Origin: Lates calcarifer
Lineage: Eukaryota > Chordata > Actinopteri > Centropomidae
Length of the DNA stretch: 64,000 bases
Reading direction: 5' to 3'
Assembly: GCF_001640805.2 (NCBI RefSeq)
Contig: NC_066838.1
Span: 12,301,132 to 12,365,131 of the forward strand
Position numbers and translations under genes: made by a program. This document shows positions 50,936 to 61,763 of this stretch, piece after piece (the first letter of the stretch is position 1; every line of letters starts with the position of its first letter). The notes beneath the pieces were generated by a model. It saw nothing but the letters and a program-made list of their open reading frames with translations. It did no database searches and was not told the DNA's origin.

Positions 50936-51320
50936 TGGCTCAGGTGGTCGAGTACTGCTCTTAAGTTTGAGGTTGAATCTCCCAAATGGTTAGAAGCCTG
51001 TTTTGAAGTTCTAAGGACGTAAATTCAATCTATATGAGTCTCAATAACTTTTTTTTTTAAGTCCAAGACCAAATGCAAACATTCAAAGTATCAAAGAAAT
51101 GCCTGCTGATCATCATCATTGGTAGTCCTACCAAGCAGGCATCTTGGGTTCAGTTCTTACCATGCTCAATGAATTCTGAAGTGTGAAACCAAATGCAAAC
51201 ATTCAAAGGCTTGAAGAAATACTTCTTAAGCATCAGACCAAATAGCTTTGGTCGTTAAACGCCTGCTTTGTAGATCTGAGGATGCTGGTTCAATTCTTAC
51301 TAGGCTCAACAAGTGTTGAA
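50936..51320 (+). repeat. Cluster of tRNA-like, SINE-derived tandem units
   Basis: AAATGCAAACATTCAAAG recurs at 51071 and 51191, exactly 120 bp apart, and a diverged copy starts near 51331, 140 bp further. Between these are tRNA-like segments. One has TGGCTCAGGTGGTCGAGTA (50936-50954) with GGTTGAATCTC. One has GGGTTCAGTTCTTACC near 51146. One has TAGCTTTGGTCGTTAAACGCC (51243-51263) with GGTTCAATTCT. A fourth, more decayed, lies at 50990-51050. The A-box/B-box order suggests repeated copies of a tRNA-derived head. Genuine tRNA genes are unlikely because the stems do not pair well. Confidence 0.5.
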
Positions 51321-51364
51321 GTCCAAAACCAATGCATACGCTCAAAAGTTTGAATTGTTATTGA

Positions 51365-51429
51365 ACATAATATTTTCCAGTACCATTGCAGAGAGAAGCC
51401 CTCTGCAATGATAGTGGAAAATATTATGT
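51365..51429. repeat. 65-bp near-perfect inverted repeat (hairpin)
   Basis: Arms 51365-51393 and 51401-51429 are 29 bp each. They begin ACATAATATTTTCC and end CATTGCAGAG in both arms when read inward, with only a few mismatches, around a 7-base loop AGAAGCC. It lies just downstream of the tRNA-like repeats. It could be a short fold-back element or a pre-miRNA-like hairpin. Confidence 0.8.
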
Positions 51430-52570
51430 CTTTTATGGATTTATTTATTTATTCATTTGAAATATGTGTTTTGAAGAATTTGTTGCATTGACATGAATGT
51501 AAAGGACAGGATAAGAATGCACTACAATTTGTGCACATCTACTGCCCTCTATCAGCTAAATCGGCAGCAAAAACTAGCAAAACTGCTTGCTGTCTTAATA
51601 TGATACATTTGGGTCTTTTAGCCAAAAATGGGGCAGCAATGATTTTATGAATTATTTCTTCTCTACTCCCCCTGCATAAATTAACTCTGTTGTAATCAGT
51701 ACACATTTTCTATGTAACCAAATTATTACAATATTTTCACAAACTGTGAGACAAATAATCAAAAGAAAGAATGTTAAAACACAAAGCAGCTAATAACCTA
51801 ATAACACTCACAGTGCATTGGTGTGAATTATGACACATATAAATATCTACATTAACATGATCATTATTACTGTAGATCTAATAATAAGTATATTTAAATG
51901 TGACATATCATTCCAGCCTCTCGTGAAAAGGGAAGATACAAAAAATGTGTGTAAAAATGCATTGCAGGCAAGCAGCCAGTAAGTCTGTTTGTCCTAGTTT
52001 CCTAAAAGTGGAGCTATGAGGTTATCAACAGACATGTTAATATTTTTCTTGTAAGGCATGGAATGAGCAGTGAGGTAACAGGTATCTACTGCATCACTTC
52101 ATCTCAATTGCAATAAAAAAATGCATGTTTCTACCCCACAGGTATGAATATAACACATCACAAACACAAACAGATAAACACGACCAGCACTGCAACATCA
52201 AGACAAGTGTCTTTTATAAATGTTCAGAACTGCTGCTTTTAGCTGATATAACTCTGGAGACCACTGAAACACAAGATGAAGATAAGAGTCTTTAGTCACA
52301 AATAAAATAATCTGCAGAAACAATGAGCAACACAAAACACAATGTAGAGTTAATGGGATATACAGTATGTTGGACATACTTTATAGATGCACACCATTAT
52401 AGTTCTTGTAAGAACATATTTTGCTGCTAATACTTGTGTACTCTTACTGAAGTATGATTTTTTTCCATGCAGGGCTTCTACTTGCAATGGATTATTTATA
52501 CATTGCTGGATTGGACGCCTAATTCAAATCTTAGACAGACACTGTGGCTGTACTAATACAAATGATTTAC
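51430..52570. other. Non-coding DNA, possibly the first intron of the gene at 52571-52691
   Basis: AT-rich. No exon could be recognised on the minus strand that would continue the 52571-52691 reading frame. Confidence 0.35.
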
Positions 52571-52691
52571 CTTGAAGATTGTGTAACATCTCCCTGATGT
52601 CCTCCGGCTCTGGATTTTCGTCGGGCTCATGGAGCTCTATCAAGGCCTCGGCACCATCTGCATGTCTTTGTTGATCGTCTGCTGACGGCAT
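52571..52691 (-). CDS. Probable first coding exon of an unidentified gene
   Basis: From ATG at 52689-52691 an open frame of 40 codons plus one base runs to a good donor (CAAG|GTAAAT) at 52571/52570. An in-frame TGA sits two codons upstream, fixing this ATG as the first in frame. The peptide is acidic, begins MPSADDQQ and ends EDIREMLHNLQ, a probable helix. Codon use (GAG, CCC, GAC, ATC, ATG) looks coding, and the local CpG content and the CRE-like palindrome upstream fit a promoter. An out-of-frame ATG lies 20 bases upstream. I do not recognise the protein, and no second exon was found between here and dclre1b. Confidence 0.45.
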
Positions 52692-53160
52692 TTGTCAGTT
52701 TCTTGCATTTCCCTCTTTATTAACGATCATTTTCAGTACACGATAACAACTTATTGCGATTGCTCGGTTTAATCGATTAGAGCAACAGTAAACGATGTAA
52801 ACCTCAGGCAGTTTGAGAGCTTATGGTTGCGACTTCCGCCTGGAGAATCACAGCCGCATGTTGCTGACGTCGACGTCACCGTAGTTACAGCGTCTCCTTC
52901 TCTTCACCTTCATATAATAGTTGTCAACAAATAGTGCAGTCGATCTAGGTGTAAAATCATTTTTCGTTTGGCCCTGGTCCTACCACGTCCCATCAGGCTG
53001 CACTTTTGAGAAAGTGCCTTATAAAAAGTTATCCCTGTGTGAGGTTCAGAGACCTCGGCAGCATCTTGCTGAGACATCAAATAGTCACCACCGGTGGGTT
53101 GTCAGATTGACACGAGCTGCCAACAGGAGGCTCCTCTTGCGCTCATAAAGGATGAATGAC
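52692..53160 (-). promoter_or_regulatory. Probable promoter of the gene starting at 52691
   Basis: CpG-richer than its surroundings, with a palindromic pair of CRE half-sites at 52865-52878. No TATA box is evident at a suitable distance on the minus strand. The call depends on the exon at 52571-52691 being real. Confidence 0.35.
52865..52878. promoter_or_regulatory. Palindromic double CRE/ATF half-site
   Basis: TGACGTCGACGTCA is a perfect 14-bp palindrome made of two overlapping TGACGTC half-sites. It lies about 175 bp upstream of the ATG at 52691. CREB/ATF-family bZIP binding is plausible but inferred. Confidence 0.5.
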
Positions 53161-53248
53161 CGACTCCTGCAAGTGGGAGGAGGCCGATCTGGGATCAGTC
53201 AGCTGCGGGCTCAGAGGCGACTGCGTGCAACCGAATACTAATGATGAC

Positions 53249-53970
53249 CAGTGGTGAAGGAGAAGTATACAGATCCTTTTCTGCATTGGTACGCTTTGCA
53301 TTAAAATGTTACTTGAGTAACATCGTGTAAGTGTAAATAATAAAAGTATAAGTATTTGATGCATAAAATGTTCCTTGTGACTGTAATGCTGTTAATCATT
53401 ATATACTGGATGATTTAACTGTGCAGCTGCTCAAGGTCAAGGTGATTTTTATCTGATTTATATAAGACTGCAACTAATGATTATTTTACTGTTTGCTTCA
53501 GTAAATTCAGAAAAAATTCAGAAAATAGTGTCAGCCTGTGATCACAATTACCCGAGTGACACCTTCACAATGTGTGTTTTGTCCAAACAACAGCCCAAAC
53601 CTCAGAATCATTTTAAAAAATAATAATAATTAATAATAAAGCTGGAAGAATGAAGAGCTCAACATTTTTTAACAGCAAAATGATCCAAAGAATTATCAGA
53701 ATAGTTGCCAGTTAATTTTCTCAATCATTTAATCAACCAATCATTTGAGCTATATTGCACCTGTATATATTAATGGGTAATTTTTTTGTATGCAACTAAC
53801 TGAGGCTTTCAAATAAATGTACTGGAGTTAAAGCATTAACTGAATTCTTGTGGAGTAGAAGTATAAAGTGGCATGGAAAGAAAATGCTCAAGTACACATA
53901 TCTTTAAGTTACACTTAACTACTGAGTACACGAGTAAATGCACTCACAGCACAATTACATTCCACCACTA
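53249..53970. mobile_element. Non-autonomous DNA transposon (MITE), hAT-like ends
   Basis: It begins CAGTGGTGAAGGAGAAGTAT followed by CAGATCCTTTT, and ends ...CATTCCACCACTA, so the termini are inverted copies of (C/T)AGTGGTG. Inside are the ACTTGAGTAACAT and GTGGAGTAGAAGTATAAAGT blocks seen in a very common teleost element. The flanks ATGATGAC (53241-53248) and ACGATAAC (53971-53978) are an 8-bp target duplication with two transitions, which suggests a hAT transposase. No coding capacity remains. Confidence 0.75.
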
Positions 53971-56900
53971 ACGATAACTGCCCAACAGAGAAGTACCACA
54001 GGGTTCATGTTTAAGCATATGAGATGCTCCACCTTCCTTCACATACTCCAGATAATCAGATTCACATGGTTGGATTGTTTTAGTTTGCTGATATTGTGTC
54101 TTAGATTATAATCTGTTGTAATCTCTCTTGAAAGCAGAGAGGGGTGGACTCTTGTACTCCTGAGATTGTCTGAATTGTCAATCAGGAGAAGAAGACTGAA
54201 TTTGCATTGAGTTCTCTGCATATTTTACACAAGCCTGCTTTGTCCCCCCCTCCATTCCATTCCTGCAGCCCCAAATGCTATTTTAAGGCAGTGCACTTGT
54301 ATTGCAAAAAAGAAAACATGCTTGTGACTAAAATAAATAAATAATAATAATAATTTGGGAAGAAAAATGCATCTTCTCTTCTTTTTTTTGTCAAGTCTCG
54401 GGAGAACATAAAGCTTTTGGCAGTGAGGCCAGGAAATGAAAGGAAATGGAGTGTCACATACCCCCACAAGCACCGCAGCAGGGTATTAGGGCTAAAGTAA
54501 TGGATTCCTCACACACGCCATTACTTCAAAGTGGAAATCACGAGGACACTGCTACCTGCAAGGCCAAGCCCTTTTACCAGAAGTAAAACTGCTTGTAGAT
54601 TGATGTAGATGTTGCAATTCACTCAACTCTCCCTTGTAGTTTATTTCCATTAAGGATGTTGATCTGATTAACACAGACTCCAGTTACCTCATCTGAATCT
54701 GACAGATTACAGCTTAACAAACAAAAAGTATTGCAAGGTGAGGTGCATGGTAAAAAAAAAAAAAAAACAGAATCACAGTGTGACTTTAGCTGTTTTAAGA
54801 TGTTTTTCTTTTCTTCTTGTGCTGTGAAGAGAAAGAGAAGGATCCAGCTGTGTAATTTATAGCTTTGTTCCAGCAAGAGCTCTCAACACATTCTTCAAAT
54901 GTTACCAGAGACCAAAATTCAGTTCCCCTCAAGACCCACAAATAAAGAAGTTAATGCACATGACAGGCTAGCACACCAACTGTTCTGAGTATCGAAACAC
55001 TAAATCACAGGGAGTCCCAGATTCATTTTGACCTGCAGAGTCACTGCTGCTGTAGTAAAGGAAAGCTCCCTGACTCTTTGAACAGGACAGTTGGATTTGT
55101 TCATGATTTATTTGTGGTTTGGTTTTCATTGTTTTGTTTTTTGGGGGGGTGAGGGAAATCAATTCTGTATTGTGTACATAAATTACTTATTTCAACAAAA
55201 ATAATATGATAAATCATTGAGAAACATCAACACACTAGTTAAATATCTTATTGTCAAGGTCATGTTTTGTTCCTCTCTCAAGACGACTCGGCTGTGACTA
55301 TACTTGACATGACTTGACATGGTTATGAATAAAAACAGCTAAGTGCCCTTATGTTCATCTGTTGCTGGTGAAAATACCTTAGTCAACACATTAACCTCAC
55401 AGGCTAACGAGGTCCAACTTTTTTTTATTGTGACAATAAATATACTTCTACATATATATAACGTCCATAAAACTTGTAGCAAAGATTTGCTGAAACCCAG
55501 CTGCGCATATAGTGACAGCATCACATAAAAACCACGCTAAAGATCAGCACCACACACATAACCCTATTTTTGTTTATTTTCCTCCTTAACAAAATATATG
55601 GATATGCACATACTTCATATTTTATGCAAATCCATATATTTTTTCCCTCATTAGTTACATTAGCTGTGCCACAATCAGAAGGACCATCTGGGGTAGAAGT
55701 ACCACTGGTACCCCCACAGCCCTCTCACACTGACACCAACCCTCATGTTACTGATGTGGACATTTAAATTGATATTAAACTTACTTATAACACTTTTCTT
55801 TTTTTTTAAGAATTGATAGTTACAATTTTTTTCATGCAAGTGAGCAGTCATTGTGTAGGTGGTAGAAGTTGGCTGTCTAAATCATTTACCCATTTTTACT
55901 TAACTGACTTACTGTATTTTAGACTTTCCTGCTCACTTTCTAACTAGTTTTCATGGACTCTCAATTTCAACACATTAATGTTGTTCAGGTGTAACAGCTG
56001 ACCCAATATATGAATACATTTTTTGGCCACAACCTCACTATAGTCATTATATGTATATGTGTTTTTCAGCACCATGGACAGCACCCAGTGAAGTCCATTA
56101 CCATGGATCTTCCTTAAATAGAAAAAAAATCCCAAATTTATTGTAACCTGGGGCTTTTTTTAATTTAATTTTATTTTTTTATCTTTCTCTCTGGAGGGTA
56201 AGGTGGGTTAGAAAATATCACTAATGTGCAAATGAATATATCTTCCACAAGGCTGGGTTTTGGAGATTTAGAGAAACATTCATCCATGATGCAGAAGGAA
56301 TGAAGCATCACATCTTCAGTGGTCTGAAGCAAACCAAATGTATCAATTTGACAGACCACTTGACTTGACCCAGCTGAAACAAGAACTTTCCTGGAGGCAA
56401 AACCAATGAGCAGCAGGGCTGCCTTTTAACTCAGGCCTCAGAGAAAACCTGATTCCTTATGTCATTTCCACTTTAACGCCTCAAAATGCTGACTGTGTCA
56501 GTTTTCAACGGCTCCTCAAAGACAACACCTTTCTGACAGAGCTGTGTGGGAGATGAGAGCCAACTTAGAGCTCAGTATAGGTGTTATCAAAAGAGCAACG
56601 CAAGTCTTTCAGCCAGCTGGGGCAGACAATAAGAAAGCCATTGGTTTCTGCACTTTGTAGTGATTTCTCTCAGTCCCTTTCCCCCAAACTATCGTAGAGA
56701 GCTGGAACGACGAAGCCGAGCTGTGTCAAACCCACACAGCAGCAGAGGCTGTTATCTTTTTGCTCACACTCTACTGCTATTTCTGTTTCTTCTGCCAGTG
56801 TTTTTGTGTGTGGGGGTACACAAACACACATATGGCAATGTGATGTATGTGTTTGTGTGTCTTCTGAGGGGGTAAATACACAAGGATGAGCAGGAGTGAG

Positions 56901-59900
56901 AGGGATGAGAGTTAGCACAGCAGTCACAGAAACATCTCTGTCGAACGAAGAGAAGGATTTGGGGAGGAGAGGTAAAAACTGCCAAATTCACGCAAAAAAA
57001 AGCAATTATTTTGAGAAATGTAGCTGTACCAAGAACCAAGATAATTTTAAGCAATTCTCTTTTCCACAAACCATCATTAAAAACTGGGAGTTCTCCACAT
57101 TGCTCAGCTTCATGCTGGAGACACATCAGCCGAGACAGTTTGTCAGTTCATCATTAAACGTTGTTCAGGATTTTCCGCATGTGTCAAGCTTTTGAACGTC
57201 AGAGGAGAACAACAACACTCTAGTGTACAGTCTAATTCATTCATCGCATTCTTTCACATCAAAAGAGCCACAATCAGAAAGCCTTGAATTCACCAAGAGA
57301 CATTTTTTCTCTATTTTTTCTTTATCCAAGGAGCAGTCATTCATCACTCCCTCTTTGTTAATATCCCATAAGACCATAGGAGGGAGTCTCTGGCTTACAC
57401 AGGCCCAGATCCAACTGCTCGTGGATGACTCACAGGACAGTGCTTCTCTATGGGGGAGCTCCCTCTTCCCTCCTCTCTCCTACTGTACTCGCTTCATGTT
57501 CTCTCCTGCTGTCTCTCCTCCTCGCCACACTCTTTCTCCCTCCTCTGTGCTCTCTCTAATCTCCTTTGCTCCTCATTCCAGCCTCCCACCCTCTCCCTCC
57601 ATCCTCTCTCCACCTGCCAGCTTTTCTTCCCTTTTTCGATGCCCCTCTCTATCATCTTTAAAGTCACCGCTCGCCTCCCTACCCTTCATCATCTCCTCCC
57701 TCCCATATATTTTCTTTTACCAGCCTCTTCTTCTCCTTCTCCTCCAGCCACAGAGATTAGAGACCTGGTTCAGAGTCGCTGAAGAGGTAATCTAAGGGGG
57801 ACAGTAAATACATGCAGAGGGTACAGCAGAGAGCAGTTGTCAGAGTAGGAAGTCTTATCTGAGCCCTACGTGAAACTACCACCTACTTCCAGTTTTTTTT
57901 TCTTTCTTTTTTTTTGAAATCTCCAAAGCCTTTTATTGCATGACAGGGCTTGTCAAGCCAGGCATTGTGTGCACTTTTCAGTTTGCTGCTAAATGGCACA
58001 CACCGACCAGGGAATAGTTCTCACTACTGAAATAGTTTACGGCTGCTTGCAGCATCAGCACTCGGAGATGTAACTGCCATTTGATTTGCATGAGATCAAA
58101 TCAGAGTGAATGTCTTACAGTTCTATGTGGCTGTAGAAAAATTATTAGAGGGGCAGGGTATTTTTGCTGAAATGAGCTTAGTCTGATTTTTTTTTCCAAT
58201 TCCATATTTATAGCCCTTTAATCAAGCCTTCCCTTTATTATATCTAAAAAGATCTCTTTAGTGCCATGATGTGGCTTTTTACAATTTAGAAAGTTACTCA
58301 TATGATCAATGCAAGTCTATAGGCAAATAAAATTTATGACAAAATATGTCCACATCCGACACATAGAGGTGGACTGCAGTTGCCAAAATTGTAACAACAA
58401 ACAGCTGAAAAATGAATTTGCTCAATGAAGTGACAGTGCTGTAGTTGTGGTTTGGGAACAGTCATGGTCATGATTTGAAAAAAACAAACAAACAAAAAAA
58501 ACAACAACAACAAAAACAACTTTGACTGAAAATGGAAAACAAACAACTGTCTCCCACGTTCAAGTCCAGTGTATGCAGCATGTGCGTGTCAGTATTCGGG
58601 CAGTGATATGTCCATACATCTAACCACTTTTCTTTGTGGGCTTATACAACCTGCTTGATTTGTCCAACCAGTCATTCAGACACTCAGTTAACTGTCAGAC
58701 AAGGATAAGAAAACCAGTAAACATTCATAATTGAAGTATTTTTGCTTTAAAAAAAATGACCTAAACAATTATTCTGTTATCAAAATGATTGCATATTAAT
58801 TTTTTATCTAGTGACTTAATTAATCACGCACTTATTTCATTCTCTTACTTCTGTGGGCAAATAAAACTGTATTATAAATCAGTCGATTAGGTTCAGACCC
58901 CATTATAGTTATGTACCTTCTTTTTGTGCCGCCCAGGTTTGTGCTTGCATGTAGAATGAAATAAAATCACTAAAATATCCCTGACATTTTCAATTTCAGT
59001 GTTGTTTTTGTCCATAATGGGAATGCATTTTTATGGGGAACAGGCTGTTCCAATGTGCAGCAAACAGTAAATAATCCTCACTCTGCCAGGATGTAATGAT
59101 ATTCAGCACATCAGACTCCCCCCTGAGAAGTCAGCAGTCTTGTATATAGGTACTCAGCTCTTCTCAATGTTGTATTTGTTGATGTTATTAATGTGCATGG
59201 TCAGTCCGTTAACTGGCGCTTTGATATTTTCAATGTCAGTGTTCATCCCTTCAAGGCAGAAGATGTGATATTTACTGATGAGATTTACCTGAAGGTTTTT
59301 CCAAACTAAAAATACCCACTTTGTCCTTTTGAATGTAAAATGAACAGGTAAATAAACATACTTTTCAGTGAATTTGACACATTATTTAAGATTATTCATC
59401 ACAATTATTTTCTATTTGGACATCTATCCCAGCTGACAAATCTCAAATACATTATTTCATATAGGCAGTAATGGGAAACCACCCACTGCTCCACTCTGGC
59501 TCCATTATCGTGCACTGAAAACTCTCTCGTTCCTATAATATCATTCTTTATGCTCGCCTAATGATGATTTATGGCTGATGCAAGGGCAGCTAGTGAATCG
59601 TGGTGGTAGTGAGTCCATTTGTGCTGCAGAGCGAGAACTGTGTTGTGGCCCCCAGGGTGAGTGGAGTTCATTTTGAGCAGCAGAGCAGAAAGGTTACAAA
59701 AGAGAGCTATACCATACAGTCAGTGTGAGAGGCGATGAGTAGAAGCTGTAACGATCCTTCCCCGAACTAACCCCTGAATCCAAATCTGAAAAGAAATAGG
59801 CATGTGTTTCCAATTGACCTGAGCTCTACAAATTGGTGGATGTTGTTCCACCCACCATTAGACAAGAGGCAGCTCTCATTGCTGCTGGAGAACCTGGAGG

Positions 59901-60464
59901 CTGTTTTAACAGGGCGGAGCTGGCAGACAGTGCTGTGACATACCGTGACGAGATCTGGTTCTGGTTGGTTCTCAGGTCAATACTGAAACTCCAATCCACC
60001 CTGATCTCTGATTAGAGTGGGAATAGCTTCTGTACACCTCTCTCCTCGCCCTGTTGGACAGATTAAAAACAGACATTGAGTCCAGGGGGGCGTCTGTTAG
60101 CTGCTGACCACACTGACTGCTGACATTATTAATTCACAAACACATAGTTAAAAACTGCAGGGTTGTCATTGCTCTGCCAATGTAAAAGTTGCAAGTAGCA
60201 GTACATTGGGTTTCATTTTTATCTGTAGTTTACTTATCTTGAATTCCTGATGCAGTTAAAATGTTGAAGCAAGCATAAGCATTACTACACTGCCAACTAA
60301 TCATATAGATATGAAATCATGCAATGGCATACAGGATCATACTTTAGATACTCAATATGATTGATTGTGCAATGTTGACAAACCCACAGGTCAATGGTCA
60401 AATATATTTAACCAAAGGACTAGTTTTTAAGGACATTTTAAGATAAGATCAATAGCTGGATCAA
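53971..60464. other. Non-coding DNA, nothing recognised as a gene
   Basis: About 6.5 kb. It includes an A16 tract near 54751, a T/C-rich segment at about 57440-57760 that creates long but low-complexity open frames, and a CAA-rich stretch at 58487-58520. No exon, RNA gene or named repeat was supported. Confidence 0.45.
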
Positions 60465-60836
60465 TAGTTGGATGAGAAGATTGATACAACTCTCATTTCT
60501 GGTGGATAATTATAAAACTGGATTAGATTATTTTAGCACAAAGACTGGAATAAGGGAGAGAGGAGTCTCAGATTATGATGACAGGACTTCAGGAAGTCAT
60601 TATGCCCAGCCAAGAAATAATCGTTATGATGTGTTAATCAGTGAACTTTATAGATGTGCTAGTAGGTGGATTTTGTTTCCTCTGAACAGAGCCAGGCTAG
60701 CTGTTTGCCCCCGTCTCGAGTCTTTATGCTAAGATAAGCTTTTTATCGATTGATACCACTCTCATATCTGTAAAATCTTTTCATTTAAATCTTGGCAGGA
60801 AAGCGAATAAGTGTGTTTTCCCAAAGTGTCAGACTA
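60465..60836. mobile_element. Two oppositely oriented copies of the 21065-21192 repeat family
   Basis: At about 60470-60560 the forward strand reads GATGAGAAGATTGATAC, CTCTCAT and CACAAAGACTGGAATAAGG. At 60640-60836 the reverse strand reads ACTTTGGGAAAACACAC, GAGAGTGGTATCAATCG, GCATAAAGACTCGAGAC and GCTAGCCTGGCTCTGTTC. The two halves face each other with about 80 bp between, so the locus is either a fold-back element or two insertions. Confidence 0.65.
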
Positions 60837-61402
60837 GTCCAGCGTCTTTGCTGTGTGGAGACTATAGTGAGAGGGGTTTTTCAGTATCTATTTTGGCTCA
60901 TAAAATGTTCCCTGCCAGAGCTCCAGAGTAATTGGTGTAATTCGTTCTGAGCAGTACTCTCTTGTGAATGATTTTTGCATATTATACATGTGAAATTTTA
61001 TATATAAGTAGGGTATAATTCTATGTCATTAGCTGTTGATTTTCTTCCTGGCTGCCAGTCGGTGGTTATTGTTCAGGCAGTAAGTGGGTGGGCAAGGGAG
61101 GTGTTGGCTCTGTCTTAGGCTGGTAATTTATGGCTTCAGCTGCCGTCTCCCTCTCCCCAGGTGGACAGCTTGATTCGTCAGCAGTGCATCTTATTAGGGG
61201 GAGAAAAACACATTTTAAGGGGAATACAGTCTGAGCAGACAGCACTTATTGTTGATTGGATGCCATTCTCTCTAGGGGATAGGTGTGTAGATACAAATCA
61301 ACCATCTTGTTTAAAAAAAAAAAAACTGTGATAAGAATCTTGTGACAGCAGCTTTTGTAATGTATAATCCGAAAAAAGGAACTGTAGTTAAAACAGCTGA
61401 GC

Positions 61403-61763
61403 TTAAAGGGGAACTCCATTAATTTTACATATCAAAGTCTGTTTACAGGTCTTTGGGAGCACTACTGCATAAGTGACAAAAAGTTGTATGAAGCCTTTTG
61501 TGGCTCCAGAGGGAGCTGCAAGAAGTCTGCTAAGTGAGGACTACAGGTTTGACAATGAAAAGTATCTGGGGGTGCAGAGTTAGAAAGAGGTGAGCTCACC
61601 AAACGTCTGTTGCCTGCCACTTTCCTTTGCTTCAGGCTAGTGGCTTAAGGCAAATTCAGTCCCTACTAGCATAACACACCAGGATCTCTGACCAAACTGT
61701 CAGCTGTCAGGTGGGTAATGTAGGCACCAGGTTTTGACAGGCAAGAAGAATGCACAGAATTTT
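61403..61763 (+). repeat. Dispersed teleost-type repeat
   Basis: It begins AAAGGGGAACTCCATTAATT and contains GTTTACAGGTCTTTGGGAG, GTGGCTCCAGAGGGAGCTGC and AGTTAGAAAGAGGTGAGCTC, ending GACAGGCAAGAAGAATGC. I recognise this string of blocks as a repeat found in many fish genomes but cannot name the family, and there is no second copy in the window to compare. Confidence 0.45.

Noticed and set aside
50202..50993. Two plus-strand open frames downstream of dclre1b, the first with a GTAAGA donor-like site near 50385
   Set aside because: Neither resembles a known protein, the second overlaps the tRNA-like repeats, and there is no ATG start for the second. Probably chance or repeat-derived.
50936..51320. 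Functional tRNA genes
   Set aside because: A-box and B-box resemblance is present, but acceptor and anticodon stems do not pair convincingly and there is no clear anticodon loop. The SINE-type reading is better.
57223..57795. Long open frame of about 190 codons
   Set aside because: It consists of Ser/Leu/Pro/Phe from a T/C-rich low-complexity stretch. It has no domain and no splice context.
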